DNA of 34,609 nucleotides from Alphaproteobacteria bacterium. GTDB taxonomy: Bacteria; Pseudomonadota; Alphaproteobacteria; Acetobacterales; Acetobacteraceae. The stretch covers positions 1 to 34,609 of the forward strand of contig JAPLOK010000199.1 in assembly GCA_026400775.1 (NCBI GenBank), in the 5' to 3' direction. The notes below the pieces were generated by a model. It did not search any database. It saw nothing but the letters and a program-made list of their open reading frames with translations, and had not been told where the DNA came from. Below are positions 24,197 through 34,609 of the stretch, piece after piece; the first letter of the stretch is position 1; each line of letters starts with the position of its first letter. The position numbers and the translations under genes were made by a program.

Positions 24197-24553
24197 TCAA
24201 CCCCGCGCGAGCATCTGCGCCAGCAGCGCCACAGCCGCATCCGGTGAGAAGGGCTTGTGCAGCGTGGGCACGCCGCTGTGGCTGGGCAGCGGCGCATCCA
24301 CCGCCTCGCCGCTGGCGATCGCGAAGGGAATGCGGCGCGCGGCCAGCGCATCGGCCAGGCGCCGGCAGGTCTCGCCCATCAGGTTCAGGTCCAGCAGGGC
24401 GACATGCGGCTGGGCGGTCAGCAGCGCCAGGCCGTCATCCACGCTGGCGGCCGGGCCCAGGACCTGCGCGCCGGCCTCGGTCAGCGCGTCGTCAAGCAGC
24501 ATGGCGATCAGCGGGTCGTCCTCGGCCACCAGCACGCGTGCGCCTTCGAGCAA
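24197..24553 (-). CDS. Stand-alone response-regulator receiver domain (CheY-like), TTG start
   Basis: This single receiver domain of about 118 residues has no output domain. The acidic pair is in VLVAEDDPLIAMLL, the phospho-acceptor is Asp55 (ALLDLNL), the conserved Ser81 is in FAIASGE, and Lys100 is in LHKPFS, so it should be phosphorylatable. This style (ending KPF and short) is common in alphaproteobacterial stress or sensory phosphorelays. The start chosen is TTG 24553, because GGAGG sits 8 bases before it and the protein then begins right at the receiver fold. The ORF-track GTG at 24607 would add 18 poorly conserved residues. The partner kinase is not in the window. It is upstream of hyuB, but a functional link is unproven. 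Confidence 0.85.
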   Translation of the reverse strand: MLEGARVLVAEDDPLIAMLLDDALTEAGAQVLGPAASVDDGLALLTAQPHVALLDLNLMGETCRRLADALAARRIPFAIASGEAVDAPLPSHSGVPTLHKPFSPDAAVALLAQMLARG

Positions 24554-24618
24554 TGGGGATTCCTCCGAACGGGGACATATAAGAGTCCCATTCCGCGCAT
24601 ACGTCACCCTCCATCTGA

Positions 24619-27110
<2,492 letters not shown>

Positions 27111-27290
27111 GTGAAGCCCGATGTCTGGCGTATCGTGACGATCGGCGCCGGGGTCGGCGCGGCGGGTGTCGCGGTGGGGGCGATGGGCCTTTGGGCGGCG
27201 GGCGAGCCGCCGGATACCGGGCGGACGCTATCTCTGATTTCGGGCCTGATCTGCGTCGTCCTGCTGTCGAGTAACCTGACGCGGCGCTGA
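27111..27290 (+). CDS. Small two-helix membrane protein
   Basis: This 59-residue ORF, below the track's cutoff, starts with GTG directly after the kdsA stop codon. It reads VKPDVWRIVTIGAGVGAAGVA at the start, then a hydrophobic stretch to GLWAAG, a short polar turn (EPPDTGRT) and a second hydrophobic stretch (LSLISGLICVVLLSSNL) ending TRR. Two transmembrane helices with both ends inside are likely. AAGG in the kdsA tail may serve as ribosome site. I do not recognise the family. The tight packing after kdsA and the clean hydrophobic pattern support it being a gene; no function is proposed. Confidence 0.6.
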   Translation: MKPDVWRIVTIGAGVGAAGVAVGAMGLWAAGEPPDTGRTLSLISGLICVVLLSSNLTRR

Positions 27291-27330
27291 AGCCCTTGAC
27301 CCGCGCGCGCCGGTATTGTGACTGGCGCGC

Positions 27331-30114
<2,784 letters not shown>

Positions 30115-30181
30115 GCCGCCACCATCTTGCCGCGCCGCCCATCGCGCGCGACAAACACGCAACACACACGGAGCCAACGCC

Positions 30182-31900
30182 ATGACCCAATGGGACAAGT
30201 CGAAACTGCCAAGCCGCCATGTCTCCATCGGGCCGGAGCGCGCGCCGCATCGCAGCTACTACTACGCGATGGGCATGACGAAGGAGGAGATCGCCTCCCC
30301 GCTGGTCGGCGTCGCCACTTGCTGGAACGAAGCGGCACCCTGCAACATCGCCCTCTCCCGCCAGGCGCAGGCAGCCAAGCGCGGCGTGGCCGCGGCCGGT
30401 GCAGCACCGCGCGAATTCACCACCATCACCGTGACCGACGGCATCGCCATGGGCCACCAGGGCATGAAGGCATCCCTGGTCTCGCGCGAAGTGATCGCCG
30501 ATTCGGTTGAATTGACCATGCGCGGCCATTGCTATGACGCGATGGTGGGCCTGGGCGGCTGCGACAAGACGCTGCCTGGCCTGATGATGGTGATGCTGCG
30601 TCTGAACGTGCCGAGCGTGTTCCTCTATGGCGGCTCGATCATGCCGGGCAAGTTCCGCGGCAAGGATGTGACCGTGCTGGACGTGTTCGAAGCCGTCGGC
30701 ACGCATGCGGCCGGCAATATGTCGGATGCCGATCTGGAAGAACTCGAACAGCATGCCTGCCCGGGCGCCGGCGCTTGCGGCGGGCAGTTCACCGCCAACA
30801 CCATGGCCTGCATCTCCGAGGTGATCGGGCTTGCCCTGCCGCATTCCGCCGGCGCCCCGGCACCCGATGAGGAGCGCGACCAATGGGCCTATAATTCCGG
30901 CCGCGCCGTGGTGGACCTGATCAAGTCGCAGCTGCGCCCGCGTGACATCGTCACCCGCAAGGCGCTGGAGAATGCCGCGCGCATCGTGGGTGCGACCGGT
31001 GGTTCCACCAATGCCGTGCTGCATCTGCCCGCCATCGCCCATGAAGCCGGCATCGACTTCCCGCTGGAGGAAGTGGCCCGCCTGATGCGCGACACGCCGC
31101 ACATCGCCGACCTCAAGCCCGGCGGGAAATATGTCGCGCTGGATGTGCACAACATTGGCGGCGTGCCGGTGATCATCAAGGCGCTGCTCGATGGTGGCCT
31201 GCTGCACGGGGACTGCTTGACCGTCACCGGCAAGACGCTCGCCGAAAACCACAAGGACATCGCCTTCCCGACGAACCAGGATGTGGTGCGCCCGGTCTCC
31301 AATCCGATCAGCAAGATCGGCGGCGTGGTCTCGCTGTTCGGCAACCTGGCCCCGGATGGCGCCATCGTGAAGATCGCGGGCATGCAGAAGCTGCGCTTCG
31401 AGGGCACCGCGCTGTGCTTCGATTGCGAGGAAGACGCCTTCGCCGCGGTGGAAGCCCGCGCCTACAAGGCTGGCGATGTCATCGTCATCCGCTATGAAGG
31501 CCCGCGCGGTGGCCCTGGCATGCGTGAGATGCTGTCGACCACCAGCGCCATCTACGGCCAGGGCATGGGCGACAAGGTCGCACTCATCACCGATGGGCGT
31601 TTCAGCGGCGCGACGCGCGGCTTCTGCATCGGCCATGTGGGGCCGGAAGCCGCGGTCGGCGGCACGATCGGCCTGCTGCAGAATGGCGACAAGATCATCA
31701 TCGACGCGCAGCAAGGCACCATCGATGTCGTGCTCTCCGATGACGAACTCGCCAAGCGCCGCGCCGAATGGAAGCCGCGCGGGCACAATTTCAATTCCGG
31801 CGTGCTGTGGAAATACGCGCAGCAGGTGGGCCCCGCGCGCTACGGCGCGGTGACTCAGCCCGGCGCCAAGGCTGAGACACACACCTACGCCGATATCTGA
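30182..31900 (+). CDS. ilvD: Dihydroxy-acid dehydratase
   Basis: This 572-residue iron-sulfur dehydratase removes water from dihydroxyisovalerate and dihydroxymethylvalerate in valine, leucine and isoleucine synthesis. Three cysteines in the family's cluster-binding positions are visible: Cys54 ([11 protein letters not shown]), Cys127 ([11 protein letters not shown]) and Cys199 ([15 protein letters not shown]). The C-terminal catalytic region has [20 protein letters not shown]. The start is ATG 30182 with GGAG about 8 bases upstream; the 95-codon extension in the track lies inside valS in another frame. It sits 67 bases after valS on the same strand, so valine synthesis and valyl-tRNA charging genes are neighbours, though no attenuator-like leader was seen between them. 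Confidence 0.98.
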   Translation: MTQWDKSKLPSRHVSIGPERAPHRSYYYAMGMTKEEIASPLVGVATCWNEAAPCNIALSRQAQAAKRGVAAAGAAPREFTTITVTDGIAMGHQGMKASLVSREVIADSVELTMRGHCYDAMVGLGGCDKTLPGLMMVMLRLNVPSVFLYGGSIMPGKFRGKDVTVLDVFEAVGTHAAGNMSDADLEELEQHACPGAGACGGQFTANTMACISEVIGLALPHSAGAPAPDEERDQWAYNSGRAVVDLIKSQLRPRDIVTRKALENAARIVGATGGSTNAVLHLPAIAHEAGIDFPLEEVARLMRDTPHIADLKPGGKYVALDVHNIGGVPVIIKALLDGGLLHGDCLTVTGKTLAENHKDIAFPTNQDVVRPVSNPISKIGGVVSLFGNLAPDGAIVKIAGMQKLRFEGTALCFDCEEDAFAAVEARAYKAGDVIVIRYEGPRGGPGMREMLSTTSAIYGQGMGDKVALITDGRFSGATRGFCIGHVGPEAAVGGTIGLLQNGDKIIIDAQQGTIDVVLSDDELAKRRAEWKPRGHNFNSGVLWKYAQQVGPARYGAVTQPGAKAETHTYADI

Positions 31901-32010
31901 TCACAGGGGCGGGATTGCGTTACGCTTCTTCACCACGCCCACCGCAATCCCGCCGCAAACCCGGCTATGCTGCCCCTTCGCGCCTTGCCGGCGCGCAGCA
32001 GGAGGTTCGC

Positions 32011-32214
32011 ATGCGTCGCATGATTGCCATGTTGGTCATGGCCGCCGGGCTTTCGGGCTGTGCCGTCTATCCTGACGGCACCATCGCCCCCGTGCCGGTC
32101 GCGCTCGCCCCCGCGCCGTACTATGTCGCGCCGCGCCCGGTCGTCGTCGCGCGGCCCTGGGGCTGGGGCTACCGGCCCCATTATGGCGGCGGCTGGGGCT
32201 ATCGCCGCTGGTAG
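32011..32214 (+). CDS. Small Gly/Pro/aromatic-rich lipoprotein
   Basis: This 67-residue protein starts at ATG 32011 behind a strong AGGAGG site; the track ORF begins 32 codons too early. It has a lipoprotein signal: MRRMIAMLVMAAGLSGC with the lipobox LSGC at residues 14-17. The mature chain is short and made of Pro/Ala/Val then WGWGYRPHYGGGWGYRRW. Such small lipoproteins with Trp/Tyr/Gly tails are common in Acetobacteraceae and other alphaproteobacteria. No function is known to me. It is predicted to be anchored in the inner or outer membrane. It ends 3 bases from the convergent MmgE/PrpD gene. Confidence 0.8.
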   Translation: MRRMIAMLVMAAGLSGCAVYPDGTIAPVPVALAPAPYYVAPRPVVVARPWGWGYRPHYGGGWGYRRW

Positions 32215-32217
32215 CGG

Positions 32218-33618
32218 CTACTCGGCCGCTATGGTCGCGGCTTGCGCAGGCTCGGCCAGGCGCAGCATGGCATGCACATCGGCCGCGCGATCCAGCCCGA
32301 TGATGGCGTCGGCCAGACGGCTTGCCTGTTCGCGACCCAGAACCGCGTCGGCCAGGCCATGGAACTTCGCGCGCAATTCGGCCTCGGACAGGAAATTGCC
32401 CGGCTCGCCCTTGGGCACGATCACGAACTTCACATGGTCCTTGCCGCGCGCGCGCACGGTCAGCTTGCCGGCCATGTTGGTGGGGAATTCGGCCTGCACT
32501 TCCGGGTCCTGGCCAGTGGTGATCTTCGGCATCAATGCACGCAGCGTGGGGTCGTCCAGCTTCTCGTAGCTGTCCCAGCCGAACTCGCCATAGGCCAGCG
32601 CATTGGCCACCACGAACGGGCCGCTGAACTGGGCATCCACCACATTCTGCGGGTTCTGCTTATAGGCCTGCGGATGGCCCACCAGCGTCATGCCCTTGGA
32701 AGGCAGTCCCATATGCGCGCTCTCGATCTCATCGGCGCGCAGGCCCAATTCGGCGCGCAAGGCGAGTGCCGCATCCACCGCCGCATGGCCGTAGCGGCAG
32801 GATGGGTAGGGCTTCACCGCCGTCTCCATCAGCTCGAACACCGTGCCCAGATCCTGCACGGCGCGCGCCGGGTTGGGGTTGGGGGCATAGGCCTGCAGGA
32901 AGCCGTGGCGGCCCTCGATGGCCTCGGCAGCACCGCGGAAACCCTCGCGCGCCAGCAGCGCTGCCGAAAGCCCCGCCATTGCCGCCCAGCCCACCTGGAA
33001 GCGCTTGGTCCAGGCGCCATTGTGCAGGAAGGCCAAGGACCCCGCGCATTGGCTCAGCGCGATGCCGATCGCATCCGCCACCCGGTCCGCATCCAGCCCC
33101 AGCACGCGCGCAGCCGCGACCGCACCACCGAAGGCGCCGCAGGTGGCGGTGGGGTGGAAGCCGCGGTCGTAATGGTCACCGCCGGGCAGGGCCAGCGACA
33201 GGCGGTTGGTGACTTCATATCCGGCCACGATGGCCGCCAGCACGTCATCGCCGCGTGCGCCCACCATTTCGGCGGCCGCCAGTGCGGCCGGGATCACCGG
33301 CGCGCCGGGATGCAGCGTGCCCGCCGCATGGGTGTCATCGAAATCCAGGCTATGCGCGAAGACGCCGTTCAGCAGCGCCGCACCGGCCGCCGAGAAGCGC
33401 TCATTCTGCGCGAAGACCACATGCTGGCCGCCGGCAAAGCCCATGGCGCGCGCCATGCGCAGCACCGGCTCGGAGCTTTCCGCATCCACCCGGCCGCGCA
33501 GCATATTGCCCGCCAGGTCCAGCACCAGGAAGCGCACGCGCTCCTGCACGGCGGCCGGCAGATCGGCATAGCGGATATTCGCGCCATATTCGGCGAAGAT
33601 GCGGGTGACGGCGGTCAT
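32218..33618 (-). CDS. MmgE/PrpD family protein
   Basis: This 466-residue protein of the 2-methylcitrate dehydratase-like fold family starts MTAVTRIFAEYGANIRYADLPAAV and has LDLAGNMLRG, HSLDFDDTHAAGTLHPGAPVIPAALAAAE, ATCGAFGGAVAAARVLGLD, and KPYPSCRYGHAAVDAAL. Family members include 2-methylcitrate, aconitate-related and iminodisuccinate-type lyases and many of unknown substrate. No prpB or prpC is nearby, so a methylcitrate role is not supported. ATG 33618 has GGAGG about 10 bases upstream; the 769-residue track ORF extends through the divergent gene and is artefactual. The gene stands alone, divergent from the transglycosylase. Confidence 0.9.
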   Translation of the reverse strand: MTAVTRIFAEYGANIRYADLPAAVQERVRFLVLDLAGNMLRGRVDAESSEPVLRMARAMGFAGGQHVVFAQNERFSAAGAALLNGVFAHSLDFDDTHAAGTLHPGAPVIPAALAAAEMVGARGDDVLAAIVAGYEVTNRLSLALPGGDHYDRGFHPTATCGAFGGAVAAARVLGLDADRVADAIGIALSQCAGSLAFLHNGAWTKRFQVGWAAMAGLSAALLAREGFRGAAEAIEGRHGFLQAYAPNPNPARAVQDLGTVFELMETAVKPYPSCRYGHAAVDAALALRAELGLRADEIESAHMGLPSKGMTLVGHPQAYKQNPQNVVDAQFSGPFVVANALAYGEFGWDSYEKLDDPTLRALMPKITTGQDPEVQAEFPTNMAGKLTVRARGKDHVKFVIVPKGEPGNFLSEAELRAKFHGLADAVLGREQASRLADAIIGLDRAADVHAMLRLAEPAQAATIAAE

Positions 33619-33711
33619 GGGTGTTTTCCTCCGGGCGTTGCGGAACAATAGGCCGCGCGCCGCCGCCCGCCAAGCTTGTGGCCGGCCGCGCGGCTGTGGC
33701 ACTGACAGGGC

Positions 33712-34609
33712 ATGGCAGGGTTCAGCAGATCGATTCTGATCAGGGCGATTCCGGTGCTGGCATGCCCCGGCATCGCGCAGGCGCAACAAGGCAGCTTCGA
33801 GGCCTTCGTGGCCGCCATACGGCGTGAAGCCGCGGCGGCTGGTGTCTCTCAGGCCACGCTGTCCCGCGCCTTCCAGGGGGTGCGCCCGAATGAGCGCGTG
33901 CTGGAACTGGACCGCCGCCAGGCCGAGTTCACCTTGAGCTGGGAACAATATCGCGACGGCCGCCTGTCGCAGCAGCGCATCGACCATGGCCGCCGTGCCT
34001 TCTTCGAGCACAATGCGCTGCTGCAGCAGGTGGAACAGCGGTACCGTGTCTCCCGCCGCGTGGTGCTGGGCATCTGGGGGCTCGAGACAAATTACGGCGG
34101 TTTTTCCGGCAATTTCCGGGTGATCGAGGCACTGGCCACACTCGCCTGGGAGGGCCGTCGCGCCGCCTTCTTCCGCGCCGAACTGCTGGCCGCTCTGCGC
34201 ATTCTGGATGCCGGCCATATCGCGCCCGAGCGGATGATCGGCAGCCATGCCGGCGCGATGGGCCAGCCGCAATTCATGCCCACCAGCTTCGAACGCCTGG
34301 CGGTCGATTTCGACGGCGATGGCCGCCGGGATATCTGGACCAATACCGGCGATGCGCTGGGCAGCATCGCCAACTACCTCGCCCGCTCTGGCTGGCGCGA
34401 GGGTGAGGGCTGGGGCTTCGAAATCCTGCTGCCGGCGGGCTTCGACATGAGCCTCGTCGAACCCTCGCGCCCGCGCGCGGCCGAAGAGTGGCGCATGCTG
34501 TCGGAGTGGGCGCGGATGGGCGTGCAACGCGCCGATGGCCGGCCACTCGGCGAGGGCAGGGGGGGCATCATCGTTCCCGCCAACCAGCAGACCGGCCCGC
34601 AGGTGTTCA
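33712..34609 (+). CDS. Lytic murein transglycosylase, MltB-type (3' end outside window)
   Basis: The open frame from ATG 33712 runs off the right edge (299 full codons seen), which is why the track lacks it. A signal peptide is likely (SRSILIRAIPVLACPGIAQAQ). The SLT_2/MltB domain follows: FEAFVAAIRREAAAAGVS, then the catalytic glutamate Glu125 in GIWGLETNYGGFSGNF, SHAGAMGQPQFMPTSF, VDFDGDGRRDIW, and DALGSIANYLARSGWREGEGW. These enzymes cleave peptidoglycan to give 1,6-anhydro-muramyl products in the periplasm. A C-terminal peptidoglycan-binding domain is common in the family but would lie outside the window. An early CPG in the signal is not a good lipobox, so a soluble periplasmic form is favoured. 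Confidence 0.93.
   Translation, partial: MAGFSRSILIRAIPVLACPGIAQAQQGSFEAFVAAIRREAAAAGVSQATLSRAFQGVRPNERVLELDRRQAEFTLSWEQYRDGRLSQQRIDHGRRAFFEHNALLQQVEQRYRVSRRVVLGIWGLETNYGGFSGNFRVIEALATLAWEGRRAAFFRAELLAALRILDAGHIAPERMIGSHAGAMGQPQFMPTSFERLAVDFDGDGRRDIWTNTGDALGSIANYLARSGWREGEGWGFEILLPAGFDMSLVEPSRPRAAEEWRMLSEWARMGVQRADGRPLGEGRGGIIVPANQQTGPQVF

Noticed and set aside
22777-24582. 601-residue plus-strand ORF over hyuB
   Set aside because: It is antisense to hyuB and the receiver gene, which show clear family motifs on the minus strand.
32218-33618. 2-methylcitrate dehydratase (prpD)
   Set aside because: No prpB, prpC or related genes are nearby and the family is functionally broad.
32218-34527. 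769-residue ORF that could look like a fusion upstream of MmgE/PrpD
   Set aside because: The first 300 or so residues are antisense to the MltB-type gene; the family start and a strong ribosome site are at 33618.

Overview
The window is a dense, very GC-rich (about 70%) bacterial chromosome segment. Codon use, twin-arginine-like signals on solute-binding proteins, abundant Bug/TctC, hydantoinase and MmgE/PrpD genes, and a pyrG-kdsA pair all suggest an alphaproteobacterium. Acetobacteraceae (Roseomonas-like) is my best guess, by gene content only. No rRNA, tRNA, CRISPR, prophage or insertion sequence was seen, and no gene-free stretch exceeds about 220 bases.

Region A (1-16741) is a catabolic island with two divergent arms meeting at about 10892-10959. 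The leftward arm encodes an enamidase-like amidohydrolase, a DUF1185 'amino acid synthesis' protein, a two-subunit molybdenum hydroxylase, LivG and LivF ABC ATPases, and three tandem paralogous solute-binding proteins. The third of these is broken by a 34-base deletion and the first runs off the window edge. The rightward arm encodes a FAD subunit, a fused 2Fe-2S/molybdopterin hydroxylase, a 6-hydroxynicotinate reductase homologue and a UPF0280 protein with a one-base frameshift. Hydroxylase, 6-hydroxynicotinate reductase and enamidase are the first three steps of reductive nicotinate breakdown known from Eubacterium barkeri, and a similar route has been described in Azorhizobium. I infer that the island imports and reductively opens nicotinate or a related N-heterocycle. 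The later steps to central metabolism are not in the window.

Region B (16769-24553) is accessory. It holds an exported protein made of seven DADPQDPPGQGR-type repeats, a thiamine-diphosphate enzyme, a small hypothetical protein, and a leftward run of a stand-alone receiver domain, HyuB, HyuA and a TctC/Bug-type binding protein. HyuB-HyuA-TctC are translationally coupled or nearly so.

Region C (24661-34609) is mostly housekeeping: pyrG, kdsA (coupled by ATGA), a small two-helix membrane protein missed by the ORF track, valS with a 75-base in-frame duplication at its N-terminus, ilvD, a small lipoprotein, a leftward MmgE/PrpD gene, and a divergent MltB-type lytic transglycosylase cut by the right edge.

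All family calls come from reading the translations and remembered family features. No search was run.
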